A DNA stretch of 64,000 bases from positions 41,628 to 105,627 of the forward strand of contig WRPG01000003.1 of the NCBI GenBank assembly GCA_009773355.1, written 5' to 3'. The translations under genes were made by a program, and so were the position numbers. Below, piece by piece: positions 44,966-53,850 of this stretch (position 1 is the stretch's first letter; the number at the start of each line of letters is the position of its first letter). Source of the stretch: Limisphaerales bacterium (GTDB lineage: Bacteria; Verrucomicrobiota; Verrucomicrobiia; Limisphaerales; SXTU01). Under the pieces are notes generated by a model. The model had not been told where the DNA came from. It did no database searches and was given only the letters and a program-made list of their open reading frames with translations.

Positions 44966-46048
44966 ATGAGCACTGGTCTGAACATCCCCAAAAGTGGCGC
45001 GCTGGACTTCCTGTCCCTCGGCGCGCTGGTCCACCGCCTCGACCCCGGCATCATCCCGTTCCGCAAGGCGTCGCACTGCGACATCCACGTCAGCGGCGGG
45101 GAGTTCAACGTGTCGGCGAACCTCTCCGACTGCTTCCGCCTGAACACCGGCGTGGCGAGCGCGATGGTGGACTACCCCATCGGCGACCTCATCGCCGAGC
45201 GCGTGCGCGCGATGGGCGTGAAGCCGTTCTACAAGCGCTTCAAGCACGACGGCGTGCGCGGCCCGAACATGGCGACGGTGTATTCCGACCGCGGCCAGGG
45301 CGTGCGTGCCCCGGTGGTGTTCTACAACCGCTCGAACGAGGCCGCCGGCCAGCTCAAGCCGGGTGACTTCAACTGGAACGAGATTTTCGGCGCGGGCGTG
45401 CGCTGGTTCCACAGCGGCGGCATCTTCGCCGCGCTGTCCGAGACGACCGGCGAACTCATCATCGAGGCGATGAAGACCGCGAAGGCGCACGGAGCCATCA
45501 CGTCCTTCGACCTGAACTACCGGCAGAAGCTCTGGGACATCTGGGGCGGCCAGAGCAAGGCCGTCGGCGTGCTCGCGCGCATCGTCGAGCATGTGGACGT
45601 GCTCGTGGGCAACGAGGAGGACTTGCAGAAGGGCCTCGGCGTCGAGGGCCAGGACGTGGAAAGCGCGTCGAAGCTCGACCCGTCGGCTTTCTACGCGGTC
45701 ATTGAGAAGGCCACGAAGAAGTTCCCGAACGTGAAGGCGGTCGCCACCACGCTGCGGGAAGTCCACTCCACCAACCGCCACACCTGGGGCGCGGTCGCGT
45801 GGGTCAACGGCAAGACCTACCAGTCGCCGATGTGCGAGCTGGATGTCGTGGACCGCGTGGGCGGCGGCGACGGCTACGCGGCGGGCTTCTTCTACGGCCT
45901 GCTCTCCGGCGAGAACGAGCAGCAGGCGGTGAACCTCGGCTGGTCGCACGGCGCGCTGCTCACCACCTTCCCCGGCGACACGACGATGGCGACGGTCGAG
46001 CAGGTGAAGGCGTTCGCCAAGGGCGGCTCCGCGCGCATCCAACGCTGA
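44966..46048 (+). CDS. PfkB-family sugar kinase, 2-dehydro-3-deoxygluconokinase-like
   Basis: 360 residues. FLSLGALVHRLDP near the start, ISGGEFNVSANLSDCFRLNTGVASAM (sugar site), SFDLNYRQKLWD and the anion-hole/catalytic motif ELDVVDRVGGGDGYAAGFFYGLL are PfkB features; the overall form matches KDG kinases. It probably phosphorylates 2-keto-3-deoxygluconate from uronic acid breakdown, in line with the esterase and sulfatases. ATG 44966 (MSTGLNIP) was chosen; a GTG 21 bases upstream is open. Confidence 0.8.
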   Translation: MSTGLNIPKSGALDFLSLGALVHRLDPGIIPFRKASHCDIHVSGGEFNVSANLSDCFRLNTGVASAMVDYPIGDLIAERVRAMGVKPFYKRFKHDGVRGPNMATVYSDRGQGVRAPVVFYNRSNEAAGQLKPGDFNWNEIFGAGVRWFHSGGIFAALSETTGELIIEAMKTAKAHGAITSFDLNYRQKLWDIWGGQSKAVGVLARIVEHVDVLVGNEEDLQKGLGVEGQDVESASKLDPSAFYAVIEKATKKFPNVKAVATTLREVHSTNRHTWGAVAWVNGKTYQSPMCELDVVDRVGGGDGYAAGFFYGLLSGENEQQAVNLGWSHGALLTTFPGDTTMATVEQVKAFAKGGSARIQR

Positions 46049-46123
46049 GTCGTTCGCCCAACTGAACGCTGGCGCGACACTCCACGACCCTTTGCCTCGC
46101 GAAGCGTCTGGACTGCGGCCGCT

Positions 46124-47671
46124 TCAGCGCCGCTTTTCCGGGACCACTCCTCCCGGCTTGCGCGCCGGGTAAGTCTCGCCCAAGTCGCGCTGCAGCGGCA
46201 TGGACTGGCCTTGCGTCTCGGTGAGCAGTTCGAACAGGCGGGCGTTGAGCTGCTTCACGGTCGCGGCGTGCGCGGGGTCGTGGATGAGGTTGCGCATCTC
46301 GTCCGGGTCGGCGGCGAGGTCGTAGAGTTCATCAATGTCCCACAGCCCGTGGTAGCGGATGTATTTCCAGCGGTCGGTGCGGACGGCGTGCATGGTGGGC
46401 GTGTAGGGGTAGTTGCGCTCCCAGTAGTATTCGTAGAGCAACGCGTCACGCCACGGCACGCGCTCGCCGCGTGCGAGCGGCAGGAAGCTGCGCCCATGCA
46501 TCCCCGTAGCCGCCGACGTGAGGAGGCGGATTTCTGAAGCATCCTTTTCCGCCGTGGTCCGCCTCCTCACGTCGGCCGCCACGTCGAGAAGCGTCGGCGC
46601 GAGGTCAATGTTCGCCACCATCTGCGTCACGACCGTGCCGGGCTTCAACATCTCCGGGCAGTGCAAAAGCAGCGGCACGCGCATGGACGCCTCGTAGGCC
46701 GTCCGCTTGTCTATCAGCCCGTGATCGCCAAACTGAAAGCCGTTGTCGCCCATGTAGACCACCAGCGTCGAATCGAGCAGCTTGCGCTCCGCGAGCCATT
46801 GCGTGAGCCGGCCCACGCTGTCGTCCACCGCCAGCAGCGTCTCGCAATAGCGCCGGTGATAAGCCTGCAAGTCGAAGGCCGGCAGGTTGTAGCCGAAGTC
46901 CACGCCGTGCCGGCTGTTGCGCTGGTTGCGGACCCACATGGGCTTGTTGAAGTAATTCTCCGGCGTGTCGGTGAAAGTCTTCGGCAGCACGAAGGTCTTT
47001 CCCGCGTAACGCCCTGCGTGCCGGTCCGCCGCGACGAAGTCCGAGTGAACGGCCTTGTGCGACAGATAGGCGAAGAACGGCTTGCGCGACTTGCGCGACT
47101 TAAGCCAGTCCAGCGTGAAGTCCGTCAGTTCGTCCGTGATGTAGCCGCGCTGCGGAACGCGCCGGCCATTCACGTTGTAGCCCTCGCTGCTGGACTGCGG
47201 CACCACGCGCGTCGTGCCGTGTCCGTCGGCCCAGTAGTTGCCCTGGCCCTTGAAGGCGACCCAGTGGTCGAACCCGCGCTGCGGCGCGTCCGTCTCGCCC
47301 ATGTGCCACTTGCCGAAGAACGCCGTCTCGTAACCCGCGCGCTGGAGAAGCTGCGGGAAGAACACAAGGTCGGTGCGCACGGGATTGTAATTGTCCACCA
47401 CGCCATGCGCATGTGCGTAAAGCCCGGTGAGAATGCTCGCGCGACTCGGCGAGCACAGCGACGTGGTGACAAAGGCGTTCCGGCAATGCACCCCGCCGCG
47501 CGCCAGTCGGTCCAGGTGCGGCGTCTCCAGATACGGATGCCCCATGAAGGACAGCGCGTCGTGGCGATGGTCGTCCGCGAGGATGAAGAGAATGTTGCGC
47601 GGGGCGGCGAGGGCTTGGCCGCAAAGAACGCAAAGGAGCGCAAAGAGGGACAAGGGTAAACGACTGGTCAT
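46124..47671 (-). CDS. Sulfatase, secreted, copy 2
   Basis: 515 residues with a signal peptide (LPLSLFALLCVLCGQALA). NILFILADDHRHDAL (metal site), C73SPSR (formylglycine site), FFGKWHMGETD and STLVVYMGDNGFQFGDHGL are the S1 sulfatase blocks. Residues about 371-390 (RRRTTAEKDASEIRLLTSAATG) are encoded by the inverted-repeat element at 46506-46582. The start overlaps the stop of the upstream HEAT-repeat gene by four bases. Confidence 0.9.
   Translation of the reverse strand: MTSRLPLSLFALLCVLCGQALAAPRNILFILADDHRHDALSFMGHPYLETPHLDRLARGGVHCRNAFVTTSLCSPSRASILTGLYAHAHGVVDNYNPVRTDLVFFPQLLQRAGYETAFFGKWHMGETDAPQRGFDHWVAFKGQGNYWADGHGTTRVVPQSSSEGYNVNGRRVPQRGYITDELTDFTLDWLKSRKSRKPFFAYLSHKAVHSDFVAADRHAGRYAGKTFVLPKTFTDTPENYFNKPMWVRNQRNSRHGVDFGYNLPAFDLQAYHRRYCETLLAVDDSVGRLTQWLAERKLLDSTLVVYMGDNGFQFGDHGLIDKRTAYEASMRVPLLLHCPEMLKPGTVVTQMVANIDLAPTLLDVAADVRRRTTAEKDASEIRLLTSAATGMHGRSFLPLARGERVPWRDALLYEYYWERNYPYTPTMHAVRTDRWKYIRYHGLWDIDELYDLAADPDEMRNLIHDPAHAATVKQLNARLFELLTETQGQSMPLQRDLGETYPARKPGGVVPEKRR
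46506..46582. repeat. In-frame inverted-repeat element inside sulfatase copy 2 (GACGTGAGGAG family)
   Basis: The arms GTAGCCGCCGACGTGAGGAG... (46506-46530) and 46558-46582 are inverted, with the inner 19 bases perfect. Same family as 7573-7667 and 49233-49323. It lies between LLDVAAD and MHGRSFLPL in the protein. Confidence 0.8.
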
Positions 47672-48924
47672 TTCTTCGCCTCCGGTTTGGCCGTTAGCCG
47701 TTCAAGCCGCTTGGCCTCGCGGCGCTCGTAGTCCTCCCGATACAGCCGTTTCTGTTCGTAGCGGTCTTTGCCCAAATCACCGAGCGAACCGATGAGTCCG
47801 GGCTGGAACTTCTCCGCTTCGGTCGCCATTTCGCGCAAGCCGGCGGCGACTTCCTCTCGGATGTGCGGCTGCGAGGCTGTCAACAGCTCCGCCAGCGCCG
47901 GGATGATTTCAGACTGTCGTAACTTCAACGTCAGAAGCGAGACGGCTGCTCCAAAATGTCTGCGCTCGTCCGATTCCTTCAGCAAGCCCAGCAACACGGG
48001 AATGTGCGGGGCCGCCGCCGCCTTGAAGTGCTGCAGGCCCCACGCGGCACGCCGGCCCACTTCGGGGTCGGCGTCGCTGGCCAGTTCCGCCACCGCGGCG
48101 GCCGCCTCCTCCATCCCCGGCGAGTCAGCCTTTCGCGACCGTGCGGCAACTGAGAGCCCGCTGACCACCCATTGCCGAATCTGCGGGGCCGGGTCCGCGC
48201 GCAGAGCCAACAGGGGCGGAAAGGGATTCTCCTGCACAGGCGTCACGCCGGCCAGCAACGCGATGGCCCGCCCGCGAGTTTCCAAATCGGGATGGGCGAG
48301 CAGACCGCGCAGATTCGGTGCGAGGGAAGCGGCGTTTGTTCCCATTGCTGCCAGGCTGGAGTAAGCCATCCCTTGCACTCGCGGCTGAGAGTTGGTGAGG
48401 GCGGCCATCAGCACCGGCAGGGCGGGCTTACCAATGCCGATGAGCGGTCCCAAAATTGCGTAGTCGGGCTCCGGCTGGAAGAGGGCATTCGAGAGCACTG
48501 GCAGCGCGGTTGCGGCGTGAGAGCCGAGCACGCCCAAGCCACCGAAGGCGGCGCGTTTGAGCGGCGCATCGCGCTCGAACGGATGGGCCGTCCAGCCCAC
48601 CGACTTGCTCCAGCGTTCCAGCTTGGCGCGCAACGGCGAGTCCTGCTCCTCCGCAATGGCAATGAGTTTCGGCACGATGGCCGGTCCCATCCCGTAGATG
48701 GCCTCTTCCGCGTCGGCACCTTGCTTGAGAAGCGCTTCGAGGCCCGGCCCCCTCGCGTGGCTCTTGGAGAGGGCTTCCTGCACGTCATGCGACACGCGAA
48801 GCCACTCCTTGAGCGTGCGGCCATTCCACTTCGGCTCGCCTCTCGGCCAGGAAACCACCACAGCCAGCAGGCAGAATGCAATGAGCGCCAAAGCCAGCTT
48901 CTCGTTGGAGGTTAGCGGTCGCAT
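47668..48924 (-). CDS. Membrane-anchored HEAT-repeat protein
   Basis: 418 residues. One N-terminal membrane segment (LALALIAFCLLAVVVSW) and WNGRTLKEWL, then HEAT-like helical pairs (APLKRAAFGGLGVLGSHAATALPVLSNAL; VQGMAYSSLAAMGTNAASLAPNLRGLL; EVGRRAAWGLQHFKAAAAPHIPVLLGLL) and a charged helical tail. This type is frequent in Verrucomicrobiota near sulfatases; the role is unknown, presumably protein binding. It sits between two sulfatase genes and overlaps the downstream one by four bases. Confidence 0.8.
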   Translation of the reverse strand: MRPLTSNEKLALALIAFCLLAVVVSWPRGEPKWNGRTLKEWLRVSHDVQEALSKSHARGPGLEALLKQGADAEEAIYGMGPAIVPKLIAIAEEQDSPLRAKLERWSKSVGWTAHPFERDAPLKRAAFGGLGVLGSHAATALPVLSNALFQPEPDYAILGPLIGIGKPALPVLMAALTNSQPRVQGMAYSSLAAMGTNAASLAPNLRGLLAHPDLETRGRAIALLAGVTPVQENPFPPLLALRADPAPQIRQWVVSGLSVAARSRKADSPGMEEAAAAVAELASDADPEVGRRAAWGLQHFKAAAAPHIPVLLGLLKESDERRHFGAAVSLLTLKLRQSEIIPALAELLTASQPHIREEVAAGLREMATEAEKFQPGLIGSLGDLGKDRYEQKRLYREDYERREAKRLERLTAKPEAKK

Positions 48925-48934
48925 GGTGGGAGCC

Positions 48935-50452
48935 TCACTTTCTCACACCCGGCGGCAAGCCCCAAAGCGGCGGGATATTCTGCTGGTTCCACTTGGCCCA
49001 CGCGGCGGCGAGTTGCTCGACCACGGCGGGCTGGGCGGCGGCGAGATTGGTCTGCTCGGCGGGGTCGGTGGCGAGGTTGAAGAGCTGCCAGGGCTGGTCG
49101 CCGGTGCGGAGGAGTTTCCAGTCGCCGTCGCGCATGGCGGCTTGGCGACCCATGCGCCAGAAGAGCGGGCGGGCGGGCGGCGGGGCTTCACTGCGCAGGA
49201 GCGGGAGGAGGTTGAGGCCTTCCAATCGCGCGGTAGCAGCCGACGTGAGGAGGCTCTGATTCTGTTTCGGGTTTGGAGTTGGGGGTTTGGAGTTGGATGG
49301 AGCCTCCTCACGTCGGCTGCTACCGGTGGCGTTGAGGAACGTGGGCGCGAGGTCCAGCGAACTGACCGGCTGGGCGAAGGTCTTTCCCGCCGGGAGTTGA
49401 CCGCGCCATTGCACGAGGAATGGCACGCGCAGGCCGCCTTCGAGGAAGGAACCCTTGCCGCCGCTGAAGGGCGCGTTGCTGGAGGTGAGTTCCGCCGTCG
49501 GCCCGCCATTGTCGCTGAGGAAGACGATGAGCGTCTGCTCCTCCAGTTTTTCCTCGCGCAGTTTCTGGAGCACCGCGCCCACGGTGTCGTCCATCGCCGA
49601 GACCATCGCAGCGAAAAGGCGGCGGTGGATGTCCGGGATGTGCGCGAAGCGGTGGAGACACTTGGGCGGGGCCTGAACGGGGCTGTGTGGCGCGTTGAAG
49701 GCGAGGTAGAGGAAGAACGGCTCCGCGCGGTGCCGTCCGATGAACGCGACCGACTCGCGGGCGAGCGCGTCAGTGAGATACTCGCGCTCGGTCACGGGCT
49801 GCGTGCCGCGCAGGAGCGGATTGTGGTCGTCATAGCGCGGCTCGCTGGTCTTCAAGTGCGTCGAGAATATCACGTCGCCCTGCGTGAGGCGCGGACCGGA
49901 GCCGGGCGGAAGTGAGTTCGTGCGCAGCCACGTCGTCACCCCGGTCCACGGCGGGCCGGGCACGTAGAAATGCCCCTCGTGCAGGAAGCCGAAGAACTCG
50001 TCGAAGCCGCGCCGCTGCGGGTGGAATGCCTCGGTCGCGCCGAGGTGCCACTTGCCGATGCAGCCGGTGGCGTAGCCGCGCGCCTTGAGGTGGTCCGCGA
50101 GGGTCTTCTCCGTGAGCGGCAGGCCGATGGCGGGGTCGAGGTTTTGCCGCCCGACGACGTTCAGCTCGTGTCCGAAGCGCGTCTGGCTCCGCCCCGTGAG
50201 CAGCCCCGCGCGCGACGGCGTGCAGAACGACGCGGTGACGTAGCCCGCCGTGCAGCGCACGCCGTTACGCGCGAGGGAGTCAAGGTGCGGCGTGGGAATG
50301 TCCTTGCTGCCCTGGCAGCCGAGTTCCGCGTAGCCGAGGTCGTCGGCGAGGATGAGGACGATGTTCGGCGGGCGCGAGGCGGCGGAGGCGGAGGAGGAGG
50401 CGAGGGGAAGCAGGCAGAGAACGAATGAAAACCATCCAACTGCGAGCTTCAT
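48935..50452 (-). CDS. Sulfatase, secreted, copy 3
   Basis: 505 residues with a signal peptide (GWFSFVLCLLPLASSSASAAS). NIVLILADDLGYAELGCQGSKDIPTPHLDSLA (metal site), C77TPSR (formylglycine site), GCIGKWHLG and LIVFLSDNGGPT fit arylsulfatase A-like enzymes. Residues near 387-420 (GSSRREEAPSNSKPPTPNPKQNQSLLTSAATARLEG) are encoded by the perfect inverted repeat at 49233-49323. It heads a sulfatase - HEAT - sulfatase operon. ATG 50452 was chosen for the leader. Confidence 0.9.
   Translation of the reverse strand: MKLAVGWFSFVLCLLPLASSSASAASRPPNIVLILADDLGYAELGCQGSKDIPTPHLDSLARNGVRCTAGYVTASFCTPSRAGLLTGRSQTRFGHELNVVGRQNLDPAIGLPLTEKTLADHLKARGYATGCIGKWHLGATEAFHPQRRGFDEFFGFLHEGHFYVPGPPWTGVTTWLRTNSLPPGSGPRLTQGDVIFSTHLKTSEPRYDDHNPLLRGTQPVTEREYLTDALARESVAFIGRHRAEPFFLYLAFNAPHSPVQAPPKCLHRFAHIPDIHRRLFAAMVSAMDDTVGAVLQKLREEKLEEQTLIVFLSDNGGPTAELTSSNAPFSGGKGSFLEGGLRVPFLVQWRGQLPAGKTFAQPVSSLDLAPTFLNATGSSRREEAPSNSKPPTPNPKQNQSLLTSAATARLEGLNLLPLLRSEAPPPARPLFWRMGRQAAMRDGDWKLLRTGDQPWQLFNLATDPAEQTNLAAAQPAVVEQLAAAWAKWNQQNIPPLWGLPPGVRK
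49233..49323. repeat. In-frame inverted-repeat element inside sulfatase copy 3 (GACGTGAGGAG family)
   Basis: A perfect 23-bp inverted repeat: GTAGCAGCCGACGTGAGGAG... at 49233-49255 and its complement at 49301-49323, with a G/T-rich spacer resembling the one in rsmH (TTTGGAGTTGGG versus TTTGGGGTCTGGG). Confidence 0.88.
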
Positions 50453-50497
50453 GGACGGAGCGTAACCGTGCGGACGGCTGCGAAGCAACGCGCCGCG

Positions 50498-51850
50498 CTA
50501 CGCCGCCAATCGCATTTCCCGGTCGGCGGCGGTGTCCGCGCGTCGGCTGGCCCGCAGTTGCGCGCGGAAGCGGCGGCGGCGGGCGTCAGTCAGCTCGACG
50601 GTGTAGAGGCGCTTCACGAGGTTGAGGAAACCGTCGCGGAGCTGGGCGACGGTCATGCCGCGCGGCTGGAAGTTCAGGTCAAAGAGCGTGCACATCTCCC
50701 ATGCGTCGGGGCGCAGCAGGCGGCTCTCGGCGCACAAACGTTCATACAGCGGTGTGCCGGGGAACGGCGTGAGCAATGTCACCTGCACTTCATACAGCCC
50801 CGACGCCTGCACGAAGTCGAAGACCTCATCGAACACCTCCGGCCCGTCACCATCGAGTCCGAGGATGAAGCAGCCGTTCACCGTGATGCCACGCGACTGG
50901 ATTCTGGTGATGGCGTCGAGGTAGCGGTCGCGCTGGCGGCGCTTCCAGTCCGCCTTCAACTCCAGCCCGCCGAGGCTCGCACCGCGCGGGCTTTCCAAGC
51001 CGATGAGCACCTGCTGGCAGCCGGAGTCGCGCATCAGGCCGAGCAGCTCGTCGTCCTCCGCCACGCGCACGTCCGTCTCGGTGAACCAGCGCAGGCCCTC
51101 CGGTGCGAGCGCGCGCAGCAGGCGCTTGTAATGGTCCACGTGAACAAAGCTGTTGTCGTCCGCGAATTCGATGAACGGCCGCGCCCAGATGTGTTTGATG
51201 GCGTGAATCTCGGCGATGACCTTCTCGACCGGCTTGAGCTTGTAGCGCGGCGTGAGCAGCACGGAGCTGGCGCAGAACTCGCACCGGTGCGGGCAGCCCC
51301 GGCTCGTCTGGACGGTGATGCGGTTGTATTTCTCCGGATCGAGCAAGTCGAAGCGCGGCATGGGTGCGTCGCGCAGGTCGAACATCCCGTGCGGCGTCTG
51401 CCGGTAAAACGGCTGCAACGCGTCGCGCTCGAAGTCCGCCAGCACGCGGGGCCAGAGCGGCTCGCCCTCGCCCACGATGACGCTGGCGCAATGCGCCTTG
51501 GCCTCATCCGGCAGCGACGACACGTGCAGCCCGCCCATCACGACGGGAATGCCGCGGTTGCGATAGTGGTCCGCCACGGCGTAGGCATCGCGGATTTGCG
51601 CCGAGAGCGACGTGAGTGCGACGAGATCGTAATTGGTCGGCAACTCCGGCAGCGCACGGAGGTCGGCGATTTCGCGATACTCCAGCTCGAACCGCTCCGG
51701 CGTAAGCCCGGCGAGCGTGAGCAGCGAAAGGCTGGGCAGCGAGGCGATGACCTTGCTGCGCTCGATGAAGCCCGGCAGCGTGAGACCGGCGGCGACCAGC
51801 TCCGCATTCTGCGCGCGGACGCCGCTCATGGCGATGAACCCGATTTTCAT
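50498..51850 (-). CDS. B12-binding-type radical SAM protein
   Basis: 450 residues. The N-terminal domain has a cobalamin-binding-like Rossmann pattern (YDLVALTSLSAQIRDAYAVADHYRNRGIPVVMGGLHVSSLPDEA) but no DxHxxG histidine. The radical SAM core has TSRGCPHRCEFCASS (CxxxCxxC, 4Fe-4S) and FADDNSFV, and the C-terminal part QVTLLTPFPGTPLYERL. Similar proteins make or modify lipids, hopanoids or bacteriochlorophyll; the substrate is unclear. It starts four bases inside the end of the upstream membrane-protein gene, so they are coupled. Confidence 0.85.
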   Translation of the reverse strand: MKIGFIAMSGVRAQNAELVAAGLTLPGFIERSKVIASLPSLSLLTLAGLTPERFELEYREIADLRALPELPTNYDLVALTSLSAQIRDAYAVADHYRNRGIPVVMGGLHVSSLPDEAKAHCASVIVGEGEPLWPRVLADFERDALQPFYRQTPHGMFDLRDAPMPRFDLLDPEKYNRITVQTSRGCPHRCEFCASSVLLTPRYKLKPVEKVIAEIHAIKHIWARPFIEFADDNSFVHVDHYKRLLRALAPEGLRWFTETDVRVAEDDELLGLMRDSGCQQVLIGLESPRGASLGGLELKADWKRRQRDRYLDAITRIQSRGITVNGCFILGLDGDGPEVFDEVFDFVQASGLYEVQVTLLTPFPGTPLYERLCAESRLLRPDAWEMCTLFDLNFQPRGMTVAQLRDGFLNLVKRLYTVELTDARRRRFRAQLRASRRADTAADREMRLAA

Positions 51851-52263
51851 AGGCGAATGACCTCCTTCACGGTGAGCGCCGCGCCGACGAGCAGGCTGAC
51901 GACGGGCACGGCAAACGCGTGCCGCCAGCGGACGTTCTGCGCCATCAGCGCGCAGCACAGCGGCATCGTCACGGCCCCGACCACGAACGCCCACGACGCA
52001 AACTGCGCCGCCGGCGTCATCGCCGGGAACCGCTGGGCCGTGCCGTGGAACATCCAGTTCACCAAGCCCAGGCCGAAGAACGAGATGTGCCCGAGCCGAT
52101 ACATCCGGCGCGCGTGGCTCGCGTAGCCGCCGAGCCAGTCCTCGCGGTGGAAGAACAGCCCCATGACGGTTCCGCTCACGAAACCCAGCAGGAGCCAGAG
52201 CCAGGCGAGCACGAGATTGATTTGAGCGACTTCGTTCATGGCGGCAGATGCGTTGCCCGACAT
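51847..52263 (-). CDS. Small four-helix membrane protein of unknown function
   Basis: 138 residues (130 if started at ATG 52239, MNEVAQINLV). Four hydrophobic helices: LVLAWLWLLLGFVSGTVMGLFF, ARRMYRLGHISFFGLGLVNWMF, FASWAFVVGAVTMPLCCALMA and AFAVPVVSLLVGAALTVK. His and Arg residues near the membrane faces (HARRMYRLGH) are notable. Coupled to the radical SAM gene by a four-base overlap, so it may work in the same pathway. Confidence 0.7.
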   Translation of the reverse strand: MSGNASAAMNEVAQINLVLAWLWLLLGFVSGTVMGLFFHREDWLGGYASHARRMYRLGHISFFGLGLVNWMFHGTAQRFPAMTPAAQFASWAFVVGAVTMPLCCALMAQNVRWRHAFAVPVVSLLVGAALTVKEVIRL

Positions 52264-52418
52264 CAGTAGCCGAAGCCGCAGGGAAGAGGTGAATTGAGAA
52301 ATCTGCGCAGGCCATCGGGCTTCCCGATTTCAACGCCCGCTGCGAAGGAACAGGACCGCACACGACAACCATGAACCGGCTGCCGAGTGCTTGCTTGGAA
52401 AAGAAGGTAAACCGTCGC

Positions 52419-53846
52419 CTACGCCAGAATCGCCTTCGGGACCTGACCATAGACATCCGTCAGGCGGAAGTCGCGACCGGCGTAGCGGTAGGTGAGCTTC
52501 TCGTGGTTCAGACCGAGCAGATGGAGAATTGTCGCGTGCAGGTCGTGGACGTGCAGCTTGTCCTCGACGGCTTTCGCGCCGTAGTCATCCGTCGAGCTGT
52601 AGCTGAGGCCGGGTTTCACGCCGCCGCCCGCGAGCCACATGGAGTAGCCCTTCGCATTGTGGCCGCGACCGTCCGCCGCGCCGTTGGTGGGCGTGCGGCC
52701 GAACTCCCCGCCCCAGATGACGAGCGTGTCCTTGAGCATGTCGCGCTGCTTGAGGTCGGCGAGCAGCGCGGCGATAGGCTGGTCCACGGCGGCGCAACTG
52801 GAAACGAGGCGGTTCTTCAGGCCGTTGTGATGGTCCCAGCCTTGATGGCAGACCTCGATGAAGCGCACGCCCGCCTCGGCGAGCCGGCGCGCCATGAGAC
52901 ACTGCTTGCCGAAGTTGTCCGTGCTGCCCTGCCCCACGCCATACGCCTTGAGCGTGGCGGCGGATTCCTTGCTCATGTCCATGACCTTGGGAATCTCGCT
53001 CTGCATGCGGAACGCCAGCTCGTAGGACTCGATGATGCCCTCGACTTCCGGGTTCGCGCCGGTGGTGGCGAGCAAATCGCGGTTCATGGATTGCACGAGG
53101 TCGAGCTGGGCGCGCTGGGCGTCCGCAGAAAGGTTCGCGCGGATGTTGCCGATGCCCTGATTCGTCCCGGTGTCGTTGCGGCTGGCCTTCTTCGTGACGG
53201 GGCCGGTGCTGGGCGGGGCGTCCATGCGCGTGCCCTGGAAGGACGCGGGGAGGAAGGCGCTGCCGTAGTTCTGCGCGCCGCCGAGGGCGATGGGTGCGGC
53301 GATGGTGAGGTAGCCGGGCAGGTTCTGATTCTCGGTGCCGAGTCCGTAAAGCGTCCACGCACCGAGCGAGGGGCGCACGAACCGCGCGCTGCCGGTGTGA
53401 AGCTGCACGAAGGCCTGCGGGTGATTCGGGATGTCCGTGTGCATGCCGCGCAACAGGCACAGCTCGTCGGCGTGCTGGGCGACCTGCGGGAACGCCTCGG
53501 AAATCCACAGGCCGCTCTGGCCGCGCTGCTTGAACTCCGCGACGGGCGCGACCAGCTTGCCCTTGTCACCCGCCTTGCCGGCGTCGGCGACGAGCTTGGG
53601 CTTGTAATCAAACGTGTCGAGGTGCGACGGCCCGCCCTGCATGGCGAGGAAGATGACGCGCTTGGCGCGCGGCGTGAAATGCGGGGCCTTGGGCAGCGTG
53701 GGGCTTTGGTAGCCGGCGGCGGCCTGGGCGCTGAGGCTGGCGAACGCCAGGTAGCCGAAGCCGGCGGAGACGCTCTTGAGCATGTCGCGGCGCGTGAGCG
53801 CGAGCGGCTGGACTTGGCGGCAGTCGAAGGGACGGTTCGTGTTCAT
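52419..53846 (-). CDS. DUF1501 family secreted protein, copy 1
   Basis: 475 residues with a Tat leader (ALTRRDMLKSVSAGFGYLAFASLSAQAAA). FTPRAKRVIFLAMQGGPSHLDTFDYKP, WISEAFPQVAQHADELCLLRGMHTD, VIWGGEFGRTPTNGAADGRGHNAKGYSMWLAGGGVKPGLSYSSTDDYG and HVHDLHATILHLLGLNHEKLTYRYAGRDFRLTDV are the DUF1501 blocks, related to the alkaline phosphatase/sulfatase fold. The DUF1549/DUF1553 cytochrome stops four bases before this start, so the pair is an operon. Role unknown; typical of Planctomycetes and Verrucomicrobiota. Confidence 0.9.
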   Translation of the reverse strand: MNTNRPFDCRQVQPLALTRRDMLKSVSAGFGYLAFASLSAQAAAGYQSPTLPKAPHFTPRAKRVIFLAMQGGPSHLDTFDYKPKLVADAGKAGDKGKLVAPVAEFKQRGQSGLWISEAFPQVAQHADELCLLRGMHTDIPNHPQAFVQLHTGSARFVRPSLGAWTLYGLGTENQNLPGYLTIAAPIALGGAQNYGSAFLPASFQGTRMDAPPSTGPVTKKASRNDTGTNQGIGNIRANLSADAQRAQLDLVQSMNRDLLATTGANPEVEGIIESYELAFRMQSEIPKVMDMSKESAATLKAYGVGQGSTDNFGKQCLMARRLAEAGVRFIEVCHQGWDHHNGLKNRLVSSCAAVDQPIAALLADLKQRDMLKDTLVIWGGEFGRTPTNGAADGRGHNAKGYSMWLAGGGVKPGLSYSSTDDYGAKAVEDKLHVHDLHATILHLLGLNHEKLTYRYAGRDFRLTDVYGQVPKAILA

Positions 53847-53850
53847 AGGC

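Noticed and set aside
50468..52126. Long plus-strand frame opposite the radical SAM gene
   Set aside because: The minus strand has the CxxxCxxC radical SAM motif and a conserved core; this frame is a shadow.
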